This document shows, one piece after another, positions 35,659 through 47,367 of a DNA stretch of 64,000 nucleotides (the stretch's first letter is position 1; every line of letters begins with the position of its first letter). Under the pieces are notes generated by a model. It worked only from the letters and a program-made list of their open reading frames with translations. It ran no database searches and was not told the origin of the DNA. Both the position numbers and the translations under genes were made by a program. The DNA lies in assembly GCA_013054445.1 (NCBI GenBank), contig JAAMPI010000012.1:1-64000 (forward strand), given 5' to 3'. The stretch comes from Cudoniella acicularis (taxonomy: Eukaryota; Ascomycota; Leotiomycetes; Helotiales; Helotiaceae).

Positions 35659-36464
35659 TGCGGTTTTGAGCTGAGAGGAGACCGAGACAAAATAATAAAA
35701 TATTGGGAAAGAAGCTGCTTCGGAAAAGCATTTGCAGCCGAAATAAGGTCATGCAGGTTCTGTATCCACTGAGATGACTCAGAATGCTAGGGCCAAACGA
35801 AAAGCTCTACAAATCCCTGAGCCAAGAGTTGTTTGACTCGGGGGGCCATTCCCGCATTGCGGATGGGCCGGACTCCGGAGACATGAATGGCAGTCTACGC
35901 GGACTGACAGAGTGTCCGTCAAACCCCGTCTTCACTTGACCGCTCTGATCAAGAGCATCACGTACTCGGCTGGGTTTTTTCTAAGGGCTACATTCGATAT
36001 CTAACTTATATAGGGTACCTAAGCAGTGTTAAGAATACCTCACAGGAGCAAAATCACTCACCTTCATAAAGCGAAACATTACGAAAGGACGTGAAAAGAG
36101 GCTAATTACTACGATATCTATAGGTTGCTATCCTACTGTGAGTATCTTAACTAGCCTTTAATAATTTCCACGGCCCTCACGAAAAACCGGACCGGGTACC
36201 AACGGGAAAGATCCATTTGGCTTCGATTAGACAAAGGCGTCGCTTTTGGATTGGATTTGTAAAGGCTGGTTGTAATCACGAGTCCGTGAGCGGCGGCGGA
36301 CAAGTTCCATTAAAGACGGTGAAGACTGGCAGAAAATGGCCTTTTGCACTAGCGGCCGCGTCTCGAAAATGTTCTCCAAGAAAAATATTAGTCGAAATCG
36401 ATAAGGGATTGTGAACCTCCGCCAAAGTCAACACTACGTCAACAGACGTCGGAGTCTACCAGCA
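35659..36464. other. Divergent promoter region of MFS and DBP10 genes
   Basis: About 800 bp with no coding evidence apart from a short chance frame at 36217-36414. It contains a GC-rich patch near 36188-36197 (CCGGACCGGG) next to otherwise mixed sequence. Confidence 0.5.
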
Positions 36465-39276
36465 ATGCCTCACCGCGCGTCCTCTCCGGCGGCTTCCGAG
36501 AACGAATTCGATATCACAAAGTCATTATTCAACGATGATAGTGACTCTGACAACGAGGACTTCGCTACTTCAAAGAGCAACAAAGATGTTGGGACACTCG
36601 ATGCTGGTGGAATTCTTGATTTGGGACTAGAAAGCGATGGAGAGGGCGATGAGGCTTTTATTGCCGCTCAGCAAGTGGCTTCAAATCGAAAAGCTTCAAA
36701 TGTTAAAGGCAAAAGTGTTAAGAAAGGCGGGGGGTTCCAAGCTATGGGTAAGTTTGGTCTAGTCAATTCGAACAATATATACTTATCTCTTCCAAGGATT
36801 AAATTCCCATCTGCTCAAAGCAATCAGCAGAAAGGGATTTTCTGTTCCGACTCCAATTCAGCGCAAAACAATACCCCTCGTCCTCGATCATCAAGATGTA
36901 GTTGGCATGGCAAGAACTGGATCCGGCAAAACCGCAGCATTCGTGATACCCATGATTGAGAAATTGAAGGCACACAGTGCACGAGTCGGAGCGAGAGCGC
37001 TGATTCTGTCGCCGTCTCGAGAGCTCGCCATTCAGACGTTGAAAGTCGTGAAAGAATTTGGACGTGGGACAGACCTCAAATGTGTTCTGTTAGTTGGGGG
37101 AGACAGTCTGGAAGATCAGTTTGGTTTTATGGCTGCGAATCCCGATATTGTGATTGCAACACCTGGTCGATTCTTACATTTGAAGGTTGAAATGTCGCTG
37201 GACTTATCATCTATGAAATATGTGGTATTTGACGAGGCCGATCGTCTTTTCGAAATGGGATTTGCAGCACAATTGACTGAAATTCTACACGCACTGCCGA
37301 CTTCACGACAAACACTCTTGTTTTCTGCTACACTGCCAAAGTCTTTGGTTGAATTTGCACGAGCTGGCCTGCAAGAACCAAGTCTTGTTCGTCTCGACGC
37401 TGAAAGCAAGGTGTCGCCGGATCTTCAAAGTGCATTTTTTAGTGTTAAAAGTGCTGAGAAGGAAGGGGCTCTGCTTCACATTATCAACGACTTGATCAAA
37501 ATGCCCACTGGTCCAACTGAAAATGGGAAGAAACTCGGGGATGGAAATGGCAAAAAGAGAAAGCGAGGCTCAGACGGTCCAAGCCCAAGAGGAAAACCTA
37601 CCGAGCATTCGACGATCATATTCGCAGCTACAAAGCATCACGTGGATTATCTCGCTTCCCTTCTGCGCCTTTCTGGGTTTGCAGTCTCGCATGCTTATGG
37701 TTCTTTAGATCAGACAGCAAGAAATATTCAAGTCGAGGAGTTCCGAACAGGAATAACCAACATACTAGTTGTCACTGATGTTGCTGCTCGAGGTATCGAT
37801 ATTCCTGTTCTGGCCAATGTCATCAACTATGACTTCCCTCCGCAACCAAAAATTTTCGTTCATCGTGTTGGTAGAACAGCAAGAGCTGGTCAGAGAGGAT
37901 GGAGTTACAGTCTTGTTCGTGATACTGATGCCCCTTATCTTCTGGATCTGCAACTATTCTTGGGCAAGAGATTACTCCTCGGTCGTGACAGTGGGGAAAC
38001 GCCAAATTACGCCGAAGATGTACTCGTCGGTGCACTACTCCGTGACAAATTAGAAGCGACAACAGAATGGATCACCAAGTTGCTTAGCGATGATGATGAT
38101 TTGAGTGCTCTCCGCACTGTTGCAGGCAAGGGCGAGAAACTTTACATCAAAACTCGAAATTCCGCCTCAAGTGAGAGTGCAAAAAGAGCTAAGGAAGTTG
38201 TGGCTTCGAAAGGATGGATGCAACTCCATCCTCTCTTCAATAGTGAGACGAACACTGCCGAACAAGCACGAATTGAAATGCTTGCAAGAATTAGTGGCTT
38301 CCGGCCACAGGAGACTGTGTTCGAGATTGGTACGAAAGGAAAGGCTGGTCACGGTGAAGCAGCAGAAATGATGAGGCACCGAAGAGAGAAAATTGTGCCC
38401 CGAAGACAGAAAGAAGAAGACGAAAAGGCGGGAGCCAATGATGAAAATAATGACGGTGATTTCGATACTATGCAAGACCTACCAGACGCCGACGAAGATG
38501 ATGACGATCTCGAAGTTACCGTGTCTGGAGGCAATGATATGGAGGAAGCTTCCGACAACGAGCTTGAAGTGACTTTCTCCAAATCTTCCCAAAAAGGGAA
38601 AGGGCGGACACTTTCCTGGAAAGATTCAGAAAACTTCATGTCATACACCCCAAAAACCATCAACGCTGCCGAAGAGCGTGGCTATGGCGTGCACTCCGGC
38701 TCCTACAACACAGCATCTCAAAACTCCAACTTCGTCGAAGCTGCCCGAGGTGTAACCATGGATCTCACCAACGACGATGGTGCAAAATCCTTCGCTGAGC
38801 CGAGCAGAGCCAAGGGAATGCGCTGGGATAAAAAGAATAGTAAATACGTCGCACGAGCAAACGATGAAGATGGCTCGAAAGGGAAGAAGATGATCCGAGG
38901 TGAAAGCGGGCAGAAAATTGCAGCCAGCTTTCAAAGTGGACGATTTGATCGATGGCGAAAAGCCCATAAAGTTGATCGCCTACCACGGACTGGAGAGGCT
39001 GAGCGTGAAGGAGCTGGTGGTGGCGTAGGCAGAGGCTTTGGCACGAGATATAAGCATAAGCAAGAGAAGGCTCCTAAAGAGGCTGATAGATATCGCGATG
39101 ATTATCATGTGCGGAAGAAGAGGGTGGCTGAAGCTCAAGAGAAAAGGGTAGGGAAGTTTAAGGATGGTGTTGGGAAGGCTGAAATCAAGAGCAACGAGGA
39201 CATTCGTAAGGAGAGAAAGCTGGCAGAAAGGAAAAAAGCAAAAAATGCGCGGCCATCAAAGAAGGGTAAAAGGTGA
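36465..39276 (+). CDS. DBP10: DEAD-box RNA helicase Dbp10
   Basis: Two exons (36465-36747, 36797-39276) with a 49-nt intron (GTAAGT...CAAG), giving 920 residues. The join restores the Q-motif region: [18 protein letters not shown] then [12 protein letters not shown]. Motif I ARTGSGKT, Ia [31 protein letters not shown] and [12 protein letters not shown] all follow. An acidic N-terminus ([12 protein letters not shown]), an internal KKRKRGS insert, and a long charged C-terminus ending in Lys/Arg-rich sequence with [16 protein letters not shown] match Dbp10 (human DDX54), a nucleolar helicase for 60S subunit assembly. The ATG at 36465 was preferred over non-ATG upstream codons. Intact. Confidence 0.93.
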
Positions 39277-39629
39277 TGAAAAGGGGCAAATAACATGTCT
39301 ATGGTTAAGTGTCCAATTAGGACTGCTATCTGCTAAACGGTACATTTGAGAGGCCTTTTCAGCTCTATATTCGGACAAATGTCAAAAACACAACGAACAA
39401 GCAATTCTAAGCAAAACAGAACACTAAAATAAACCGCAAGGGAACTCTCTTGAGTCCTTGACCACATCGCCCGACACCATCGCCCAAGACCCAAGACCGA
39501 AGACAAAATTTCAAACCCGTCCCAAAATGGCCAGACCCATGTGCCAACGCCCGAAATGCACCCAACTCCACTTAATCGACCTGTGAACCTGCAAAACAAG
39601 AGGTAGTCAGACCTCTCCAGTATCCTCGA

Positions 39630-40479
39630 TCAATTAGCAGTCGCGCCTTCTCCGCTATCATCGCCATCGCGCCTATCTCTGCTACCCCTGCCCCAATCCT
39701 TATTCCGATCTTCCCGTCTCAACCTCCCCACCTTCTGCCTTTTCGGCCTCTTCTTCTCCCTCTCCCCACTGCCACTTCTTTCCTCTTCGTCCTCTTCATT
39801 CTTTCCCTCGCCCTTACCAATTCGTTCTAACTCTGACTCCAGCTTATCTGGATGGTTACGGTCAAGCTTACAGTCGCCCAAGCCAGCATCCGAAATACTC
39901 CTTTTTAAGGTTTCTGGGTTTCTTTGGGTCGCGATAGAAGTGGCGTTCCAAGCTCCAGATTCGTTTTCGAAACGTCGAAGGGAAAGAGCCCCGGGAACAG
40001 CGAGGAACTGGGTAGAGCCATGGCCGTTTCCGATCATCGATGCTTCATTTTGGGGTCGCGGATTGTAAGGGTTGGAACTTCGCAAGGAGTCAGGTCCCGG
40101 TCGAAGACGACCGGGACCAGCAGGCCGTCGAGCATTTGTAGATGGAACGTTTGGTGAAATGCTTCGATGTTCTGGTTCCCCCTGAGGTGGTTGTTGTGCC
40201 TGTCGTCTCCCGGGTGGGCTCGATTCCCGGGGCAAGGGGCTAACGGATGGATGCTGGGAATCGGAGGTTGAAAAACTACAATAAAAGAGAAGGTGAGCTA
40301 TCCAATACCGATAGAAATGCTAGACCCGCTTACAGAGTATGGAAACATGCATACCTCGAAGTGACTGGAGTGCCAACTTGGACATCCGTTGATTGGACAT
40401 CGGTATCATCAGCCATGTTTGCACGAGCAGCTTCGTTAGCAGCGCTGCTTCTTATTTCTAAGCCGCTTCGTAAACGCAT
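39630..40479 (-). CDS. Hypothetical basic, disordered protein
   Basis: Two exons (40355-40479 and 39630-40275) with a 79-nt intron (GTATGC...TGTAG) joining in phase as PVTS|SFSTSDSQHP. With the ATG at 40479 (MRLRSGLEIRSS) the protein is 256 residues; an upstream in-frame ATG at 40545 would add 22. The sequence is Pro/Ser/Arg-rich in the middle and strongly charged at the end, with an acidic run NEEDEEE followed by KKRPKRQKVGRLRRED, which resembles a nuclear localisation signal. No domain recognised. Spliced frame agreement supports it as real; a nuclear role is inference. Confidence 0.6.
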
Positions 40480-42196
40480 GCAGGACAAGTTGTGGGTCGA
40501 TGGAAACAAGCAAGCTTCGAGGCCGTTATGAACGAGGCATTGCATGACATTACGAGTCTCAGAAAGGAGGCAGACTGGGAGGCAAAGCTTCCCCTATATA
40601 CACAACTTGACGTGCGTCTGGGCAATTAGATAGCACAAACAAGACTAGCATAATGAGTGCCTCAAACCGCACTTTAAGTCCTCACAAGGTCAAAAACACT
40701 CCTCTTGCACAGCATGTCGATGATGCAAAGACCTCACCGAGCTTCAAATGACCAGAAACCGCAGCCTTCAAACCGCCCGGTTCATCGCTTAACGGGGCCC
40801 GGAAGTCGAGGCTTCATCCGCACCCCGGCTTCAGGGCGGGCTCTCGAGAAAAGAAAGAACCCAAAAAAGGAATTCATCATGTGTGCAACGTAGGATGGGT
40901 ATGAGCGTTGTTGAAATTCAACTTTTTTGCCACTTGACTTGAATGTGCCTGAGGTCTGGTTTGTTTTGCCCTTTGTCTCTAAGGCTTGTTTGTATGTTGA
41001 CGCAGTGTTGAGGTGCAGGAAGAAATCCAGTAGGCCTTGTGTGAGGCTGTGGTGGCTTATGTCATTCGGGCATTCTCCAGCTGAACAGTTTTCTGAAGTG
41101 GCTCAGTCGAGTTGAACTTATATTACATTAACTGGTGTGGCATCAGGCCCAATGATGTTTCGTGTATTTTTCGAAGCACTGAAGGGCGAAGATCCTACCG
41201 TCCTGAAGTTAAGGCAAAGGACTGCCGTAAGAGGGCGAAGGGGTGTGGAGGCAAGGCAACAACTCCGAAAACGGCGAAACAATCTTTCTCTGGAAATATT
41301 CTGTCGGTCGAGAAAAAAAATTGCCAACAATCAAATTCCCAATCATGACTTTTCCGGGGGTCGGGAGTGCCTTCCGGTTGAAGGTTTTGTTCGATGATGG
41401 AAATGGTGAGGAAGCACAGCCCACGTCCACACCGAGGAATGCCTTGCAGCCTGTGAACAAGATGCTCCTGCCCTGGTAAATGGCGCGTTGAATTGCTACG
41501 AAATGTGAGTCATGACCTCATAGTGGTTATTCTGTGTTGAAATCAGGATCTATAATGCATTACCGGCATACTGCAGAGATTTGTGCTGCACTGCCGCGGG
41601 ATGCTGCATCTTGAGTTGCCTTACGATGCAAGCAATCCTGGCCTTCGCTCATTGAATTTTGTATATGGGAAACTCGATGCCCGAAAAAAAAGATGCCCTT
41701 TAAATCAGGAATACCACCAATCCTTTGACAATTGGAAATCTTCTTGAAGGGCGCGTCGGAGGATTGATAGTCCTCTTGTCAGCATTCTCCTACAAGAACC
41801 ATTCGAAAAATCAACCTCTATCCAGCGGTAAAATCCCCGATACCATTCATTATGTGCCGTCAATATGATTGTACCGACGGGGCTATCGATATCATTGGCG
41901 ATTCTCTGCAATGCTGAAGAGACATGCTCTGTTTGCAATTAATTCCGTAAATGTCGACAACATCGGGGAGAACGTAAAAATGTTTAAGCCACGGAAGTAT
42001 CAGTTCAGGATCATCCGATTTGACCCTCCTATCAATATTGAGCAATACAAGAGCGTGGCCCGGTGCTGGTCTTGAGTCTTAATCCTTATAAGTCACACTG
42101 TATCGCACTCGATCCTGAAGTATTACCCTAGATTGTCCTCTCAGACAAGCTACAGTTTGAAAGTTTTGTCTGCTTTCCTTCCGTGATAGCATAAAC
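40480..42196. other. Gene-poor stretch with coding-like remnants near its end
   Basis: No complete gene found. Minus-strand segments at about 41705-42075 read like protein: HALVLLNIDRR, ELILPWLKHFYVLPDVVDIYG, then in a second frame HVSSALQRIANDIDSPVGTI and WYRGFYRWIEVDF to a TGA at 41705. I could not bridge the two frames with a good intron. They follow the stop of the Zn2Cys6 gene on the same strand and may be a remnant of another gene. Confidence 0.35.
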
Positions 42197-44638
42197 CTAT
42201 AGAGGCCATGAATCAGGAAAGAGCTCGATCATTGATTCAAAACCGTGGTCGATTGGATCCCACAAGAATGAAGCATCATCAAGTGCAAGCAGATCTTGTG
42301 AAGACACTGGCACATCCATGGCTGTCAAATCCAAGTTCGGAATAAAACCGGTATTGTTGATTGCGGTGTTGCCAGGTTCGGTAGCCTTTTGAGGGTATTC
42401 GACAATAGAACTTGCAACAGTTCTAGGATCCGATGAATCTAGATTTTGATCTGAAATCCATCAGCCGCATGAACTTGCCAAAAAAGCGACAATGCAGTCA
42501 GGGGAATGGCGTTACCTTTTGTCCTAGATAATTTCGAGTTCTCGTTCGCTTGACCACCATATTCCTCTCTCCTAGGAGTATGTATTAGCGTCATCTTTCA
42601 ATGTGTTCTAATGTCAAGTTTGGACTCACCACCGCCACATCGTATCATGCAACATGCTCATCGACAATCGACTTTGAATTCTTAGAGTTGCGGAGCCTTC
42701 TCCACCTCCATCCATTTTGAACACCTTTTCTGAGGTCCAAAGTTGCGACAAAATTCCAGCCATACGCCCCGGCATGTCATTAGTTTGAACGGACATTTTC
42801 TTCAATAATGAGATTGCAAGGAAATAGGTTGTTTTTCCAGCAAGCTCATCTGTGACGTATCCTGCAAGGGAGCTCTTGAGTACTCTGAGAAGAACAGACG
42901 TTGCAAGCGCCAGCATTCGATACACGTAATGAGGGCAAAAGGAGGCGAGATCCATCTCGCCGTCAAGCTTGCCAATCAACTCAACTACTTGGAGAGCTGT
43001 CGTGTATATCTTGGTAAGATTCAGTGAAAAGTTTGTGTTCTCTGGACATCTGAGATAATAAATCCGTAGTTGCAACCGAGCAATCTCAAGATATAATATC
43101 TCCAGATCTAATTAGATAAGTGGAAATGTTAGCCGAAAATATAAACTAACGAGTAGCGGGAATTACATACCGGCTATTGCAGTCCCATCCTTATCTGGTT
43201 CATTGAGTTGTGCCTCGAAAACATTCAACATCATTGCTGGAGCGGCTTGAGGCTGACTCTGAAGATCGTCAAAATTAAAATCCGAGAAAACAGAATTGAT
43301 CCGGCCTATAATGCTAGCCAGTCTTAATTCCAGTTTTAGACTACGGGGAGCAAAGTCCATAACTCCATTCAAGTCTAACTTTCTCTGGAATAGTTCGAGT
43401 GGTACTGTTATGGGATACCCAAGTGAACAAGCAGCTCTGTCGTATGTCAGCCAAATGAATGACAATTTGTGGAATACATACTTCTGATGTACAACGACGC
43501 AATACGACCATAATTGAACTCGCCGGGCAATTCCATCATTGCTCAGATCAATTCGGGTACGAGAATATTCCTGCCCTTGGAGTGGTACATGTAGGCCAAT
43601 CTGAAGTGCAAGATTTACCGACATTCCCGAGAGGGTAAAAGTATTGTCTTTACTTGTTGAATTAGTTGGGAATGGCCAAGTCGTCAATATCAAAAGCCCT
43701 TGAATGTTGGGAATAACAGTTCCAGAAGTCATCGAGGACCATACCAGTTCCAAGACGGGCTCTGCGAGTGATCCATACAAAGTTGGATTTCCGGTGTATC
43801 TCCTGGTTCCTGCGCTGATGATAGCCCAGAACAAGAGGGGAGACTGCTCGTAATACAAATTTGGAGTGATTTGAGAATCAAGGAAAGGTAGATGTTTTGA
43901 ATAGTGCAGAAAATATCTATCTTGTCAGCAGTCAGACATTGCAGTGGAGGTGGAAGGCAACTAACAAAGCGAATATCTCATCGATTTCTTTTGCGTCAAC
44001 AATGATACAACCCAAGCTTCTTAGCACCGTATCATTCCTGGTAGCAGTTGCCGTTATTGGTACCCTGGAGCCCTCAATGGGGAAAGCGCTGGAATCCGAA
44101 TTCTGAGGAGAGTGTGAGAAATTTGCATCACTTGGCGAAGTAGAGATTCTTGGGTCGTTTGACGCGTATACAGTACTCAGTTGTTCCCTCAGTAGTTGAT
44201 TTTCGCGTTGCAATATTGCTGATTTTCTAGAAAATAATTCAGCCTGAAACGAGATGAAAATAAGTTGGGATGACTTACTGCCGCTTGTTCACTCGTCTGA
44301 ATCCATTTTCAATGGTACAAACGAGCCCTAGACGCTTACATCGAGGACATGGATTTGGATAATCCAACTTTGCACTACATCTCAACTGCAAAGGTCTTTT
44401 GTTAGCACATTTCTCATCACTAGAGGGATATTTCTTGCTCTAGCTATTGTTCAAGTGATTTATGCCATGATCTGAGGTGTTGCCTTGCCTTTTGTTGCTT
44501 GCATTCGTTGCACGCTTTGCTGGCATGAGGCCGAGGGACATGACCCGTCACATGGGGTTGCTGTGAGTGGTTAGCATGTCGCAGAGCCAAGAATGCGACG
44601 AAACCTACGTTACTGGATACCGCCAGGCTGCTCTCCAT
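42197..44638 (-). CDS. Zn2Cys6 transcription factor, Leu3-like
   Basis: Eight exons reconstructed: 44489-44638, 44279-44385, 43966-44226, 43482-43916, 43171-43436, 42630-43107, 42516-42571 and 42197-42450. All phases agree; 668 residues. The zinc cluster is perfect, C-x2-C-x6-C-x9-C-x2-C-x6-C at residues 43, 46, 53, 63, 66 and 73, but it is assembled across the first intron, which has a GC-AG boundary (AAAAG|GCAAGG). A coiled-coil/leucine-rich segment follows (ILQRENQLLREQL). The middle homology region begins with EIDEIFALYFLHYSKHLPFLD, as in Leu3/War1-type regulators, and the tail ends in an acidic, aromatic stretch (ELFPDSW) suited to activation. A 48-nt in-phase GTAGGT...ACAG stretch inside exon 1 may be an additional intron. 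Nuclear DNA-binding regulator; targets unknown. Confidence 0.88.
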
Positions 44639-45598
44639 ATGTGAATGAGTATAGTCGCTAGATCGTTAGTCCCCTGACCTATTGTTGACTTCGTGTGCTT
44701 GGGAACTGATCGGAGGCCGGATGGTGGAGATGAGTGGCTGGAGGGCGCAAGACAATACGAAACCGCCTCACATCGAACTTATGTCTAATGCAAAATATCC
44801 ACAGCACGACAAAGGCAACAGCGTTTCCCACAAGGACCGAGAGAGTTGCGATGGTTCCATATGGGATCTTTAAAAATTGTCGTGTTGATGCATGAGGGAA
44901 AAAGAGAAAGCGGCTTAGAAAATCTCTTATGCGCACTTGCGAAATCGCTTCTTCCACACCAGAATTGAGGTCACATGATAGGAAAACAAAGACATTCAAG
45001 CTAGACTCAAGTTAATCGGTGATATAGATGACCTTTAGCATTGGTTTGTTCAAATAATTTTATTCGTTTCTACTTATTCTCTTGAAATGGTATTAAGAAA
45101 CTGTGCAGGAGCTAGTCAAAAGATCTCGGGAGTCCGAGTTGAGAACTAGAGCGAAAGTACCCACTAAGCACGATATCTATATATTCCTAACTTTTTGTAT
45201 AGAATGCAGAGAATATTTTCAATAAACGATATAATATATTGGATTTCAAATGTTGAATTAAATCATGAAAATTGCATTATTGAATTCTGCAGATTCATGA
45301 TCATTGGGACCTCCAAAACTTACTGTTTTGCACTTCTTCAGAGATGTGTTGACAGGCACATTCACATCTCTGGCAAGTTCCTTGATACAATGTCCTAGTC
45401 AACTGTGCCTATCTCGCTCCGCAACTACCACATGAACATGCGACACATCCCACACATTGTCTCGTTCATTCACCGCCCAAAAAGATCCAGTCATCCATAA
45501 AATGTTGGACCCACGCTGCACTCTTGCAATATTGAAAGCAAGAATATCCAGTCACCCATTTATTTACCACCGGCACTCTGAGGAGCTTCGTATTGATA
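44639..45598. other. Intergenic region between regulator and Cys-rich gene
   Basis: No gene supported. The stretch around 45180-45300 is very AT-rich. It contains the divergent upstream regions of the Zn2Cys6 gene and the small Cys-rich gene. Confidence 0.5.
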
Positions 45599-46176
45599 AT
45601 GTTCTACCTCAAAGATATCACATCCACCACGATACCGAGTCTCAAACGACCACTCTCGACTTCTTGTAATCAAACCAACGATAAACCAACTGTGGATTCT
45701 CTCCGAAGATCACACTCAACAGCGACACCATCTACAGCAAAAACCGGTCTAAAGCTGCTCCCAAGTCTTAGCAGGGCGTTCTCTAAGCGCGAAAAGTCAA
45801 GGCAACTACCAGCTGTTCTTGGACAGGACAGGTCAGCGAACACGGGGCACTGGGTATGCTGCCAGCAAGACAATGACTTCTATCTAGCTGTGAGTATCTG
45901 CCTTTTGTTGAAACTGGCTCACATGATTTTGGTGATTTTGATTGGGAAAAACAAAGAGCAAGATGCTAACGCGCTTGGTATTAGTGTAGGAAAAGGAACG
46001 ATTTGACAACTTCCACTTGCGTGCGATGTGGACATTGGCTTTGTGATTCATGTGATGAATACACGATTGAGATGGATGAGGAAGTGAAGGCGAAGAAGAC
46101 AAAGCAAGGGGAGAAGGCTAAAGCGACGGAGATGGGAAAGGGATCGAGAAAAGGATGGGAAAGATTGCACTCGTAG
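45599..46176 (+). CDS. Small Cys-rich protein, probable zinc-binding
   Basis: Two exons (45599-45889, 45985-46176) with a 95-nt intron (GTGAGT...TTAG) join in phase to give 160 residues. The first half is basic and Ser/Thr-rich. The second exon completes a compact cysteine module: HWVCCQQ (Cys 87, 88), then after the splice Cys 98, and TCVRCGHWLCDSC with Cys 109, 112, 117 and 120. A Lys-rich tail follows (KAKKTKQGEKAKATEMGKG). The CxxC-GHxxC-xxC arrangement suggests a zinc ribbon or zinc knuckle. I recall similar short proteins with W-x-C-C-x-C and C-x2-C-GH-x2-C in ascomycetes, all uncharacterised. The alternative acceptor 6 nt downstream keeps the reading frame set by the first exon but loses the cysteines, so the chosen one is preferred. 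Confidence 0.6.
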
Positions 46177-46471
46177 AGAAAGTGGTCATTCTTCTTCATT
46201 GGCGTATAGAATGCAAATCAGAAGGACAAGACATTTCTTAAACCAAGTTAATATCCCTAAGCAAAAGCGCGACTCGATGGTATCGTTTTGCTGTTCCAAA
46301 AAATGCAAAGTATTAACCGTTACACTAACGCCTTTGTATGAACGCCAGAATGTGTGCCAGGCCGTCATCTAAGCACAAAAATATTAGCAAACCGCCCAAG
46401 ATATACAACCAACCCACCCTTCTATGGAGTCGACCAAAGAATTATTTTGGGCCCAAGTATCCAAACCAGAC

Positions 46472-47367
46472 TTATTCCAGTCTGGAGATCAAACCATGCC
46501 GAACTTTTGCGTTAACCACACCGCCCACTCCAAAAGCAGGTACAATTCTGCAAATTCTAGCAGCTGCACTGACACCCCAGTTCTTCTTAACAATGGCCCA
46601 TCTATCTCCCCACGTGATTCCCTTCCCACCTCTATTATACAGATCCAGACCTAGCAAATGCATTGGTGTGCTGAAAATCTGAATTCCAGCTGGAGCAGCG
46701 AATTGCGCAATCGTCTGCCCACTTATGCTCTTCTTCAGCTCCTCGCTCATATTTTTATTTAGAACCGGTCCTAGTAAAGGGGGAACATTGAATGACGCGA
46801 AAATCGTTAAACAATCTCGCAATGTGAAAAGCGCGTATGATGGGAGCGGCACAGGGCGAGGAGGACCACCAGGACCAAAAAGTCGTGCGAAAGCTTGGTC
46901 TTTGAACAGGCAGAGCCCAATATTAGCACCTGATGAGGCAGCAAACTTCATTGTTCCCGATGTAACATGTGTCGAGGGCTTATTTTGTACCGTAGATGTG
47001 ATTGTGTCCAGCGAGTTCGCAGTCAGGTAGGTGCCACCATAGAGCATGCAAATGAGGCCGAAAGGTTTCGAGAAGATGATCGTGTGTGGTCGGAGGAGGA
47101 GGGTCTTGAGGGAATCTTTGAGAGAATCCTTGATGGTTGCTTGCCCGGATGCATTTTGCATTATTCCCCTAGATATTGTCAATCAAGTCTTCCCGGGAGG
47201 TAATAACGGAATACTGACTTGTCAATAATAGTGATAATCGGGGCCACCATGGTCGCCGCTGAAAATCCAGCAATGAAGTCAAAAGCCAATCGCAGTCCCA
47301 GGTTCTTGGTATTCCATACTTTGGCTTCTGCCGCTGATTCCATAGTTGTCGAAGTGCGAGTCATCAT
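46472..47367 (-). CDS. Mitochondrial carrier-like conserved fungal membrane protein
   Basis: Two exons (47219-47367, 46472-47168) with a 50-nt intron (GTCAGT...CTAG) that joins IIDK|GIMQNASGQ in phase; 281 residues from the ATG at 47367. Visible features: LGLRLAFDFIAGFSAATMVAPII, FGLICMLYGGTYLTANSLDT, GLCLFKDQAFARLFGPGGPP RPVPLPSY and MHLLGLDLYNR. The spacing of helices and repeated small-residue motifs recalls the mitochondrial carrier fold in degenerate form, a pattern I know from fungal proteins of unknown function. The N-terminus is uncertain: upstream sequence from 47594 is open in another frame, and a frame consistent with more coding sequence (SKIDAIATTSQNPGVGV) extends to about 47475. 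Confidence 0.65.
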
